Below, piece by piece: positions 46,128 to 57,400 of a stretch of DNA of 64,000 nt. The notes below the pieces were generated by a model. The model had not been told where the DNA came from. It did no database searches and saw only the letters and a list, made by a program, of their open reading frames with translations. Position numbers and translations under genes: made by a program. How positions within the stretch are numbered: the first letter of the stretch is position 1; each line of letters opens with the position of its first letter. The DNA lies in the NCBI GenBank assembly GCA_002104905.1, contig MCFE01000272.1, positions 42,020 to 106,019 of the forward strand, written 5' to 3'. Source of the stretch: Basidiobolus meristosporus CBS 931.73. Taxonomy: Eukaryota; Basidiobolomycota; Basidiobolomycetes; Basidiobolales; Basidiobolaceae.

Positions 46128-47629
46128 AGTGGGACTGAGGAAGTATGCGGGCCGAAGTGAAAAGCAATAGTCACGAAGAAGAAATGTCTGGCGGACACGG
46201 TGTCTCTGAGTAGCAGAAAGCGGATTTACGTGCTAGCAATATACCACACCTCGTCATCAGCGATCTGATTTTCCATAGTCACAGTCAGGCCGCTCCCTGC
46301 CCATTAGTTCCAGTTGATTCCCCTCACATGCCATACATCATCGATTTCCTAAATGAGAAGCATGATGACTTGGTCAAAGCGAATCGAACTAATTAAAAAG
46401 ATTGTGAACCAACGTATCTTAGCCATGGATCAAATTGCTGGAGGTGCCTTCCAATGCCCAGATCTGATCAAGATGTTCATGGTGGCCATTTCATATAGCT
46501 GACAGCGCAACGACTGGATCAGAATCGCCCTGTCACCGAATTAATTCGGAATTCAGAAAACCAGGCTAGCCCCGTTGCTTGTGAGCCTTTCTTGCAGCTG
46601 AAGGTCCGACATGCTATTCTGAGTGTGCAGCCGAGTCTAAAATAGCCGGACCTCCCCAAAGCCTGCTCGCACCAACATCCAATCCATTTCCGGGTTACGG
46701 GGGATATTCGCCCTATGAACCAGCAAAGCCCTGCTAAACAAACTCCAGGCAACAGACCAGGCATAACCGGGGCGAACAAAGCCGGGGCTCAAGCCCATCC
46801 ATTTTTGGGATAACTTAATGATGATCGCCATATCCAACAGGTACTTCGGGAGTGTATTCCGAAGCCCCAATGCATCCCCCTTCTGCCGCAGCTGATCCAC
46901 TTGACATCAAATTTGCATGTCCGAATCACCTATGCTAGAAGCAATGGATGCACCTGATCCAACTCTGGCAGAGTTGTAGACATGCCACTGATGCAGGGAA
47001 GAGCGGAGACACCATCGACCTTCCCACTGCCACGCAACTCCGTTCCTATTAATGCAGATCCAATTCTCTCGGTCGGATCAAGAATTGTCAATCATGACAT
47101 CGCTATCGGGTGTGTCAACCCAGTCTTTCCCAGGTATCAGCTCATGAGATCCCAAAGCAACAATCAGCTCGGACCTCCATCCAGTCCGGATTCCAGCTAC
47201 CACATCCCATCACTGTAACTGCCAATGGTGTAAACGCCACATATCTGATGGTGGCAAACACCGTCTTGAGACGCATGCCTCTGTTTCCAAACTATGGAGG
47301 CGCCCAGCGTTGCATGGTCTATTTTCCAATCACCTCAAATGATGCATTCTTGTGCGAATTAACTCACCTAGTCGTGATGTCTTGCGAAACATCAGACTGC
47401 CAGAGCCATACACCTGGCCAAAAGATGGGCCTGTTTCCAATTACTGAGCATTCCTGCGCTTAACGCAGTTGGCCATCTGTGCTTTGTGGGGATTCCTGGT
47501 GCCTGCGGAAGTAGATGTTAATAACGACAGGGTTAACCATGGCTGCGGATGTGATTTGGGGTTAGGAATAGGAGTTTACCCGTTTGTGGCCATCCGCCAA
47601 ACAATAGAGTCGGTGACACTACGCAACAC
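46128..47629. other. Intergenic, possible decayed gene
   Basis: A minus-strand frame 46637-46900 (LRNTLPKYLLDMAIIIKLSQ, then a hydrophobic tail) and plus-strand frames 46982-47463 look more protein-like than average, but no motif, splice structure or start can be supported. I leave it unassigned. Confidence 0.35.
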
Positions 47630-47638
47630 TATATAAGG
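47630..47638 (+). promoter_or_regulatory. TATA box of the methyltransferase gene
   Basis: TATATAAGG, about 140 bp upstream of the chosen ATG; a second TATATATATA run follows at 47645-47654. Confidence 0.5.
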
Positions 47639-47780
47639 ACTATTATATATATATGTACCCGAAGAAATTGCTCACAATCGCTCTGATTGGGCACTCCCAG
47701 ATGCCGTGTATTTCTGCACACTGTATATAACCGGGCTGGTGAGGACATTGTTCAATATTAAAATCGGTGTGCATCCCGCG

Positions 47781-48629
47781 ATGTCTTCATCCGAAAAGAC
47801 CCCTCTATTCATTGATTACGATACTCAAGCAACGCTATATGAGCGACTGACTGGTGGCTGTACACGTGATGTAGCCTCCGAGATGATTGCTCTCTCTGAA
47901 CCCGTTGATAATTCCTCCAAAGTTCTTGACAATGCTTGCGGGACTGGCATTCTGACGCTGGAACTCTTAGAAGCTTATCCTACACTCTGTGATGGCGCTA
48001 CCAATCCAATAATCCATTCCGTTGATATTTCCAAACCTATGACCAGTTTACTGCAAGCACGAGTCGCCGCACGAAAGTGTAGCGCTGTCGAGATTGGAGT
48101 GATGGATGCGCAGAAGCTTGACTTTGAAGAAGACACATTCACTCATTCTTTCACCAACTTCGGCATCTTTCTATTTCCTGATCCGCTTAAAGGTGCTCAA
48201 GAAATACACCGCACCCTCAAGAAAGGCGGAACCGCTGTGGTGTCGACCTGGAAATACTATGGATACCTGCCTATTCTCCATGGAATCCAGAAAGCCATCT
48301 GCCCAAGTGAGCAGCTTTTCGAAGTACCAGTAAGCAAAGAATGGCAAAAGCCGGAAACCCTGAGGGAGCTTTTGCAAAAGGTTGGGTTTCAGGATGTTGA
48401 AGTGCACGAGAAGCAGGCACGTAGTAAAGCAAAAGATATTCATGCACTTGCATCCACACTGAAGGATGGCTTTTATAAAACATTGACCAAATCCTGGACT
48501 GCAGGGCAGGCCGAAAGGTGGGATGAAGTTATGCTCAATGTCTTAAAGCAATCGTGTGTCGTACAATACGAGAGTGATGGCACAGTGGCTCTACCAATGA
48601 TCGCATGGGTTGCTGTAGCAACCAAGTAG
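47781..48629 (+). CDS. Class I SAM-dependent methyltransferase (UbiE/Methyltransf_11 type)
   Basis: 282 residues, no intron. Motif I VLDNACGTGILTLEL (about residues 46-60), an acidic residue after the second strand (HSVDISKPM), motif for the adenine pocket (GVMDAQKLDFEE), and the FGIFLFPDP / LKKGGTAVVSTWK block typical of small-molecule methyltransferases. I chose ATG 47781 because the upstream extension starts only at GTG and lies inside the likely 5' UTR. Stop TAG; AAATAAACAC at 48658 may be the poly(A) signal. It is tail-to-tail with the P450, so the two could belong to one pathway, but only position suggests that. Confidence 0.85.
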   Translation: MSSSEKTPLFIDYDTQATLYERLTGGCTRDVASEMIALSEPVDNSSKVLDNACGTGILTLELLEAYPTLCDGATNPIIHSVDISKPMTSLLQARVAARKCSAVEIGVMDAQKLDFEEDTFTHSFTNFGIFLFPDPLKGAQEIHRTLKKGGTAVVSTWKYYGYLPILHGIQKAICPSEQLFEVPVSKEWQKPETLRELLQKVGFQDVEVHEKQARSKAKDIHALASTLKDGFYKTLTKSWTAGQAERWDEVMLNVLKQSCVVQYESDGTVALPMIAWVAVATK

Positions 48630-48809
48630 GGCAAACTACAGCAATCTTGATATCAACAAATAAACACAAGGCCTTGTACTCGCAAGATAGCCTGGAGTTG
48701 TTCTTTAGTCGTCCAAAGCAATTGGAATGGGATAGATAGGCCAGACTTACAGGCTATTCATTCAGAGCAAAGGGAAATACATAGTACGAAGGCTGGGGCG
48801 TAGGGAGAG

Positions 48810-51018
48810 CTAATCAGTCAACCTGGTATGGATGACTTCAAGATCCTCGGGCGCAAATAGAAACGATTGGCCAAAATGAAGAGTCTCTTTGTGAGGGCTA
48901 TCGTGGGGAAGCGAAAGGTGATATCTACGGACTAGCAGAGATGAGAACGGGGCTAGTATAGCAGGTATTGTTCTCAGTCGGCTACTTACCAAGCATCGAC
49001 AAGACTATCCGTAATTCGTTCATAGCGAGGCTTTTACCAATGCCTACGAAAAAAGGTTCTTAGCCCAGGGTAACGTAAGTGAAAACTGAGATGACTCACA
49101 CATGCGCATGCCATCGGTGAAGGCGCTCCAGGCTGGTAAATCCCGGAGCATGCCTTCAGGGGACAGCCATCTATCGGGATCAAACTTGTCTGGATTTTCC
49201 CAATGCTTCTCATCCCGATGTAAGGCATATAGATTCAATGTAACCATGGTGCCTTTGGGCAGAGGGATTGCGCCTAGAGAGGTATCCTGAGCAACTACCC
49301 GGGTTGGTATGAGAGGTGCAGGTGGATAAAGTCTCATCGTTTCTTTGATCACAGCCTCCAGATAATTCAATCCTAGGGCATCGGTGTTAGATTCGAGCAT
49401 TTCCTACACTGTACCCGTTTCAACCGTACTTTTGATTTCCGTGATAGCTGGGATGCCCATAGAAGAAGTATGATGCTGAAGCTCGCGGTTCACTTCCGCA
49501 CGGACTTTCGTCTGAATTTCTGGATGTCTGGCCAATAGATATATAGCACACGTCAGAGCGGTGGCGGTCGTGTCTGCAATATCGTTAGTGGCGTAAAATT
49601 GCGGTGGGACAATTGTTAGTTACCGTGTCCAGCGAAAATTAGGGCAAACGCCTCATTCTAGAGTAGACTTGGAGTTAAGCGCTTGGCTCGGGCCTTGAAA
49701 AGTCGGTTACTTACCAGGGTCTCCTCGAACTCCAATTTACCATTCAGCCATGCCTGAACAAGAGCCGAGAGAACATCCTGCGGTGGATTCCCACTATCTT
49801 GCTGCCCGCCCTCCATACTCTTGGATTTGTTAATGGCAATGGTGGCTAGCCATTTGCGGAAATTCTCGGTGGTGACCCAGTCTTGCCGCCTCTTCCCAAC
49901 TGGAAACCTGTCTAGAAGGGGAAATGTAAGATACAACATATTTGTACCCGCGTCAATCGCTGTGTAGAAGGTGGTAACATGTTCGCTCTCCGGATGCCGA
50001 ATTGCCTGACAACAGTCACGTAAGCCAGTGTGCATGCAAACCAAACAATGCGTTACCTGAAAGTCGAACCCAAAAAGAACCTTTCCAATGATGTCCAGAG
50101 TTAGTCTAATAACCAGTTTCAACAATGAGTTCTCTTGGTATCAACAAGGTCATTGGCAACTAACAATTTCATTGCATGATGTAGGTTGGGTATGGAGTTT
50201 GTGGTTTCCAGCCGCTGGAAGAATTCGATGACTATCTCTCCAAAGTTTGTAGGCTCCCAACCTAAACGAAACAGCGGACCAATAATCTCGCGCCGTATTT
50301 TCCAATCCTGCCAAAACCTCGTTAACATAGCCCTGCGTACCCACCAAAATCAACCATGACTAACCTTGCCATTACTTGGTAGGAGGTCACAAGAGAATAC
50401 GGTCATTAGCACACAGCGGGCGTTTTCCATTTGTACTGCACCACCTACACAAAAACTATGTTGTCTCCTCCCAGCTTGTGGTTGAGGGTATACTCCTCAA
50501 TAGCCAGGGGAACCTTTTGGAATATCTCTAGAAGCCCGTGCCTGATTAGAGTGGATTGTTGGACTGTGTGGTACGTGAAGGTACCTGCCAGGATGCTTGT
50601 ATATGTATTTCAGATACTCCAAATTGGAGACCTGTGGGAGAGAGGAGCATGCTTAAACTATGAGCCCGAATCCTGGATTGCTTTAGCGTAACAGTACCAT
50701 GACTCCAGGCTTCATCTTAATGTAGGTCTATATGGTGGCGCGTTGTATAGTAGGTTGCTCTGTATACCAATCGTATGCCTGGGCACTTACCCTGGCGATC
50801 CCATACGTTCGCAACTTGGGAACAAAGTATTTATCAATGATCTCCTGGAACCCCATTCCGCCAAGTAGGCGAATCACCACAACAAAATCATTGATTTTGG
50901 GCAGGGATCGAAGCTCTTTGGGAAGTGGAGAGCTAAACCAAACGTATTTAACAATAGCAATTACAATGACTGAGAGCAAGGCTGACAAGAGCATTTTAAG
51001 TTCGACTGGCATATTCAT
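48810..51018 (-). CDS. Cytochrome P450 (12 exons) with one in-frame TAG
   Basis: Heme monooxygenase with an N-terminal membrane anchor (LLSALLSVIVIAIVKYVWF). Exons 5' to 3': 50791-51018, 50698-50715, 50585-50631, 50449-50541, 50365-50374 (10 nt), 50165-50307, 50057-50105, 49715-50005, 49624-49657, 49100-49573, 48990-49043, 48810-48931; every GT-AG junction keeps frame. Motifs: C-helix WKIRREIIGPLFR, I-helix AGHDTT (split by an intron), K-helix EAVIKETMR, FDPDRW and heme-binding FTDGMRMCIG with its Cys codon split by an intron. One TAG (49404-49406) interrupts exon 10 about 13 codons before the K-helix; everything after it is intact. It is therefore a very recent nonsense allele, a sequence error, or read through. 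Confidence 0.9.
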
Positions 51019-51744
51019 AACGCTCTCTTGTTATATATCAAATTTTCACTGTTCTGGGACTGAGGCCGGGGTTGTTGATATGTGAACTCCTACTAATAGA
51101 TATCGGAGTTGCTAAGCCGCCTCACATGGAACAGATGTACTTGTGGCACCACCAATTATGAAATTCAGGCTGCCGATGTGTGAAATCGTCACTCTACTGG
51201 TTTATTAATATATACCTCTAAAGGTTTCAGCTCAAGCCAGTTGCTCCTAAGGGAGTGTCGCAATAGTTACAGTATCCTGAGGTCTGATAGCAGTAGTGCA
51301 ATCATAAGCAAAAGGAATAATCCTTCTAAACATGATTAAGAGGTAACTATGAGTGACTTCTGTGTTAGCTTTGTGAAGGCTTGGCATGTGGGATATCGTG
51401 CCCAAGTTGGCATCGTGGAATCTTGCACAAAACTGAGACCTGTTATACTTGATAAATAAGAGTGTTGTTTCTCATCCAATACTTGATGAAGTATACTAGC
51501 TACACTGAGACCAATTGTATTCATGAGATATTTATCTTACACTAGTGTAACCTTTATACCGGAATATCAGCGTTTGCAACTTTCAAGTTGATAAGATATG
51601 ACTTATATAGAGAGTAACTCATTATATATACTATAGCCGCAACTGTTTGGGGAAAATGTCACCAGTGATGGAAGTCCATCCATGATGCAGGTTTGGTATC
51701 GATGGTGAGAAAAGGTTTGATATTGCTTGCAAATATAGCACTTG
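51019..51744. other. AT-rich edge of the gene island
   Basis: Promoter region of the P450, then AT-rich sequence without recognisable coding content. The 62-codon minus frame at 51336-51524 has no features. Confidence 0.5.
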
Positions 51745-51956
51745 CGGTTAGCAGGGATGACAATCACCAGCAGGTGAAGTTTTTATTTGAATAGTTCAGA
51801 ATATAGAAGCCAAGCGCTACATGGGGACCTTTTTTACAATTGAATAAAGAGAAGGATTCTTTGCAAAAGCTTGAAAGAAAGGCCACTAAGATCAAATGAA
51901 GCAAAAAGTGAGTTAAGTGCCACTGGGGGGATAACTACAGGAAGTAATGGCTTATC
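51745..51956 (-). repeat. Fossil 3' end of a telomere LINE
   Basis: The plus strand shows the LINE 3' module in reverse: hairpin TCACCAGCAGGTGA (51764-51777), TTTTTATTTGA (AATAAA region changed), then GAAGCCAAGCGCTAC, matching LINE B (GAAGCCAGCGCTAC). It is preceded by GCGGTTAGCAGGGA, which looks like decayed telomeric repeat. The rest is too diverged to read. Confidence 0.6.
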
Positions 51957-52284
51957 TGTTGTAAAGATTCGGAATTCCACCTAAATATTTACCTAACCTA
52001 GTCACTTAGATCATTACCTTCAAATCCTAGAGAATACTGACCAAATTCCTTGTTGGGATTTACCTAAAATATTTACCCAGAACATGAAAATTAGATAAGC
52101 TCGAACAGCCCAAACTGTGCACACATGTTCTTGGGACCTTCCTTAACCTATTCTACATGTTTGCTATGCTAAGACCATGTAAAAGTATAAATACTACTTT
52201 TATATTCAATAAATCATTAAGTGAAAACTATATAATCTACTTGTTCTCCTAGTCACTTCCAATATCTCCAAGACTCTTACAACA
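51957..52284 (+). repeat. Copia LTR (328 bp), second subtelomeric copy
   Basis: It runs from TGTTGTAAAG to CTCTTACAACA, collinear with the LTR at 54126-54474 with small deletions. The primer-binding region GGTGATGAGCCCC follows. Confidence 0.85.
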
Positions 52285-52650
52285 GGTGATGAGCCCCAAT
52301 CTGTCACTCTCTGCAATATCTATCACTGCTATTACTGGAATTTTTCCCTCTGCTGAAAAGTTGGATGGATCTAACTCTCAGGTGTGAAAGGTGAAGATGA
52401 AGATGCTGCTACAAGAAAGAGGCCTTTGAGATATTGTCATGGAAGAAGAATGCCCTCCTCAAAACCTGGGAGAGGAATCCTTAAATACCAGAAGAAAGAA
52501 TAAAGTGCCTTTAATTGCATTTGCCTTAATGTCAAAGGCAAATTGCTAATTCAATGCTCAAGAGCAAAAATGGTAAAGAATGACTGGAAGGCATAGGAAG
52601 ACACCTACCAGTCATGTTTAGCTGCCAAGCAAATGTATCTTATACAGAAA
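52285..52650 (+). pseudogene. Copia gag start, truncated at a telomere junction
   Basis: It is collinear with 54475-54840 but with stops and indels, and ends abruptly inside gag (AAATGTATCTTATACAGAAAC) where TTAGGG repeats begin. The distal remainder of this element is missing. Confidence 0.85.
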
Positions 52651-52651
52651 C

Positions 52652-52669
52652 TTAGGGTTAGGGTTAGGG
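52652..52669 (+). repeat. Interstitial telomeric tract 1
   Basis: Three TTAGGG units in the same orientation as the chromosome end, between truncated copia and LINE A. Confidence 0.95.
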
Positions 52670-54125
52670 GGAGGCAGTCACCAACAGGTGAAATCTTGAT
52701 TTCAGTTGAAACAAAGAAGCCAGCACTACTGTTGTAGCTTTGATACAAGAGTGTGTAGCTGAGGGGAATTTGTAGGTAAGTTAATAAGAAGTGATGATAG
52801 TTCTTCAGTGCTCAAGACACTGTTCAGTGGGAAGGGGGGTAGCAAGAGAGGTAAGAATGACTTGTGAACAACATTAATGAGGGGAATGTGATAAGGATTG
52901 ATATTCATCATAAAGGGAGTGTGCTGCTGCAGATATTGCTGCCAAAGGTCTGTCAAGTACTTCAGGTAGGCCAGCTTGGGTTTTTCTGACTGCAGAATAT
53001 AGTGAGCAAACTTCTTGACTTCAGGATCTCCAAGTATAGTTCTCCAGCAGGAGCCAGGTGTTGTGTGGTGTGTTCTCTTCCAGGCCTTAATCAGTGGGTT
53101 GTTGCAGTTGTGAAGTCTGAGGTATGATCTGGTTCTAAGGTAGAGAAGTCTGATCTTATAGGGCATAAACCCAAAAGCACCAAGAATAGCATGTCTGTAG
53201 GGGCATTCAGGCAAATGAGGCACCAAGGAGGTAATGCACCATACTGCAAGCTTGTCAAGCTTAGTGCAGTCTCTAGAAGTAAGAGAGAGAAGTGGCAAGC
53301 CAAATTCCAGGACAGGGAAGACAAACTGCTTGAGTAGAAGGAGGCAGCTGGGAGCTGAAGCTGTAGGAGGAGTAACAGCCAGTAGCTTGTGGAGTGCCTG
53401 TCTTGCCAGGATAATTCTCTTCTTCAGGTGTGCTCCAGAGTCTAGTCCAGTAGGAAGGAAAGGAAAGCCAAGATATGTAGCAGAAACCTGAGCAGGTAGA
53501 GTGGAGTTCTCCAAGTTGATGGGAGAGCCCAAAGGTACTGTCTTTGCAATGGAAAGCTGAAGATTATTCTTCTGCAGATACTGGTGGATGGTCTGGGAGT
53601 CTTGTTGCACATTGGAGGAGGATATTCTGATGTCATCAGCAAAGAGAGTAACCAGGCAGTCAGCTGAGAGTCTTGGGAAATCATTCAGGAAGATGGCAAA
53701 CAGTATAGGACCAAGCACAGAGCCTTGAACCACTCCATTAGGAACTGAGAACACAGCTGATTGCTCACTTGGGTGCAGAATTCTTGCTTGTGGATCCAGA
53801 AACAGAGACCTGACAAGGAGGGTGAGAGAGGTACTGGAGAAGCATTGCAACTTGGACCAAAGCAGATTTCTGTCAACTGAATCAAAGGCCTTAGTAATAT
53901 CAAACAGAACAGAGGGATACTTGCACTGGAGAGAGTGATCTTGGCTAAGTATGACTGCATATTCTAAGGAGAGGCCAGGAACAAAGCCAAACTGTGCAGG
54001 GTGAAACTTGAGGGAGTCAGAGTAGAGCTCCTGAGTAAGCAGAAGCTCAAACACCTTTATGCAGGTGGGCAGCAGAGATATTGGCCTGTAGGAGCTAGGA
54101 TCCAGGTGCTTTCCTTTACCCTTGT
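52670..54125 (-). mobile_element. LINE A: 5'-truncated non-LTR retrotransposon joined to telomeric DNA
   Basis: Minus-strand element whose 3' end abuts TTAGGG tract 1. It carries the 3' module, then one open frame from the RT domain onwards (stop TAG at 52726). RT blocks: SYRPISLLPT, QFGFVPG, LFDITKAFDSVDR, NGVVQGSVLGP, LFADDIRIS and the LSIAKT thumb region, then about 250 residues of C-terminal domain. The endonuclease and ORF1 are absent because a copia LTR begins at 54126 within the element. No frameshift is seen over 460 codons, so it is young. The AATAAA is altered (ATCAAG) in this copy. Confidence 0.9.
52678..52691 (-). promoter_or_regulatory. 3' hairpin of LINE A
   Basis: In element sense TCACC-TGTT-GGTGA, a 5-bp stem, about 8 nt from the telomeric junction. 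Confidence 0.75.
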
Positions 54126-54474
54126 TGTTGTAAAAATTTGTATTTCCACCTAAATATTCACCTAACTTAGTCACTTAGATCATTACCCTCAAATCCTAGA
54201 GAATACTGACCAAATTCCTTGTCGGGATTTACTTAGAATATTTTCACCAAAATACCAGGTACCCAGAACATGAAAATTCTCAAAGTTGTCCAAACAGCCC
54301 CAAACTTTGCACACATGTTCTTGGGACCTTCCTTAACCTATTCTACGTGTTTGTAATGCCAAGACCAGGTAAAAGTATAAATACTACTTTTACATTCAAT
54401 AAATCATTAAGTGAAAACCACATAATCTACTTGTTCTCCCAATCACTTCCAATATCTCCAAGACTCTTACAACA
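54126..54474 (+). repeat. 5' LTR of the subtelomeric copia (349 bp)
   Basis: TGTTGTAAAAATT...CTCTTACAACA. It holds the promoter (AAAAGTATAAATAC near 54372) and AATAAATC (near 54398). It is inserted directly into LINE A's ORF. Confidence 0.9.
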
Positions 54475-54487
54475 GGTTATGAGCCCC
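54475..54487 (+). promoter_or_regulatory. Primer-binding site matching initiator tRNA-Met anticodon arm, overlapping the gag ATG
   Basis: GGTTATGAGCCCC lies immediately after the LTR. It is complementary to GGGGCTCATAACC, the anticodon stem-loop of eukaryotic initiator tRNA-Met (CAT anticodon), as in half-tRNA priming of Drosophila copia and yeast Ty5. The ATG at 54479-54481 inside it is in frame with gag. Confidence 0.75.
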
Positions 54488-57400
54488 AAGCTGTCACTCT
54501 CTGCAATGTCTACTACTGCTATTACTGGAATTTTTCCCTCTGCTGAAAAGTTGGATGGATCTAACTACCAAGTGTGGAAGGTGAAGATGAAGATGCTGCT
54601 ACAAGAAAGAGGCCTTTGGGATATTGTCATGGGAGAAGAATGCCCTCCTACAAACGTGGGAGAGGAAGCCTTGAAGTACCAGAAGAAAGAACAAAGTGCC
54701 TTTAACTGCATTTGCCTTAATGTCAAGGACAAATTGCTAATTCAATGCTCAAGAGCAAAAATGGCAAAGAATGCCTGGAAAGCATTAGAAGACACCTACC
54801 AGTCATGTTCAGCTGCCAAGAAAATGTATCTGAGAAGAAAATTCTTTACTACAAAGATGCTGCCAGGAGAAGAAATGAAAAATCTAATTAACAGAATTAC
54901 CCTGCTGGTAGATGAGATGGAATCTGTGGGCGTACCAACTACTGATGAGGATGTGATAGTTACCATCCTGAATAGCCTGACAGACAGGTTTCAGGGCCTT
55001 GTATCAGCCCTAGAGTCCAGAACTGAAGATTTGACCTTAAATTACGTATACGGAAGGCTCCTGGATGAAAAATTAAGAAAATCAAGCGCCAATAAGAAGG
55101 ATGATGAAAATGCTTTAATAAGCAATGATAACCAACAAAGGAGGTACCCAAGACCCTACAAAGGCAACAGCAACCTATTTTGCAACTACTGCAAAAGGAA
55201 AGGACACACATCAGACCGGTGTTTCAAAAAGAGAGATTATCAGCAAAAGAAGCCTGAATATGGAAATGCTGCAACAACTGAAGATAGACTATTCATATCT
55301 GCACCAAATATGACCACAAACAAGGATTCTCAGACGTGGTATATTGACTCTGGAGCTTCTCAGCACTTTACACACCAAAAAGAACTTTTTACCCAATATC
55401 AAGAAATTCCAATTAAGAAGGTTTTCATGGGTGACAATAGAACACTTGATGCAGTGGGAGAAGGAACTATCCAAGTAAACCTAAGAAGCAGTGAAGGCAG
55501 CCATACACTGACCTTTAAAGAAGTACTCTATGTACCAGAAATAGCCAAGAACCTACTCTCTGTAAGCAAGGCCACAGCAGAAGGACTCAGTTTCAGTTTT
55601 GACAATTCTGGATGCAGGATCACTGATCAAAATGGTGCCCATATTGCTTCGGGCATCAGAGATCAGAATCTATACAAGTTGACTTATATTCCATCATATC
55701 TGGAAGCCAATATAAGTAACTTAAATGAAGAAACGCCAATGCTTTGGCACAGGAGATTTGGACACATCAATTTTGATTATTTGCGTAAAATGATCAAAGA
55801 TCAGCTAATTTCTGGAGTGAAAATTGATCCCCCAGCTAGTTTGGAGCACTGTGAAGCCTGCATATATGGGAAACAAGCCAGACAACCGTTCAAGAGCTCT
55901 GGGTTAATCAAAACTAAGAAAAAATTAGATCTAATTCACTCAGATCTGTGTGGACCTATGCAAAATTTATCCTTACGGCGGGATGAAGTATTTAATCACT
56001 TTTATTGATGATTATACAAGATACACATGGGTCTACTTCATGGAGAGAAAGGAAGAAGCTCTGTCTAAGCTCAGGGAGTTTAAAGCCATGGTGGAGAGAG
56101 AAACTGGTGAAAAAATCAAGAAAATACGCTCTGACAATGGTGGAGAATATACCTCAAAACTCTTCATCCACTTCTGCAAAACTCATGGGATAAAGCAAGA
56201 GACTACTGTACCATACTCCCCACAGCAAAATGGAGTAGCAGAACGAGCTAACAGATCAATAATTGATATGGCAAGATCTATGATCCATGATCAAAAATTA
56301 TCCTATGATTTTTGGGCGGAATCAGTTGCCACTGCTGTATATCTTAAAAATAGGAGTTACAACAGAATACTTTGTGATTCTACTCCATTTGAAGCATGGT
56401 ATGGATACAGACCAAGTGCAGAACATCTAAAATATTTGGGTGTACAGCATATGCCAAAAAACTGGCCGGAAATCAGTCAAAATTTGAGCCAAAAAGTGTA
56501 AAATGCATATTTTTGGGCTACTGCAATGAGAGTAAGACATACAGACTCTACAATACCAAAGCAAAGAAGCTGATCAAGTCCAGGGATGTGTTGTTTGATG
56601 AAAATTCAAAATTTTCACAAAAAATGACATCAGATGATGACAAAAATTTGATCTCAAGTCCACCAATTGTCAGGATTGAATCAGAGCAAAACAATGAAAT
56701 TTTTTCACTCCAGAGGACTCTACAACCGTGGTTCAGCCAGAATCAGTGCCCAGGAATATCCCAGAAGTGATCATTCCAGTATTAAAGCCCGGAGATCCAA
56801 TCGGACAAGAAATAGCCCAAATTACTATATCAATGAGGGTACAAACTTAGCCTATGCCTATTCAGTCCATATTGATGAACCCCAGACTGTAAAAGAGGCC
56901 CTAAATAGCCCTCAGACAAAGTTTTGGAGATCTGCAATGACTGAGGAATATCAGGCCCTGATGGAAAATCAAACTTGGGACTTAGTCAAATTACCAATCA
57001 ACCAAAAATCAATTGGATGCAGATGGGTCTTCAAGACAAAATACAAGGCTGATGGTACAATTGAAAGATACAAAGCAAGACTTGTAGCCAAAGGATACTC
57101 TCAAACAAAAGGACTTGACTATACTGAGACCTTTGCACCGGTAGCCAAGTTTAATTCCATCAGATTAATATTGGCTATTGCAGCCAAATATAAGTTTTTT
57201 ATTCATCAAATGGATGTAAAAACTGCATTTTTGAATGGAGAACTTGATGAGGACGTGTATATGGACCAGCCTGATGGGTTTGTTGACCAAGATAACCCCC
57301 ATTTGGTCTGCAAGCTTAAAAAGTCACTATATGGTCTCAAACAATCACCGAGAGCCTGGAATTGCAAGATAGATTCTTATTTGGAATCCTTGAGTTTCAA

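Noticed and set aside
22873-51018. Reassignment of TGA to tryptophan, suggested by no TGA stops and by in-frame TGA in three uncertain frames
   Set aside because: All Trp codons I read in the well-supported genes are TGG and none of their exons contains TGA; a small sample of stops is a weaker explanation but a sufficient one.
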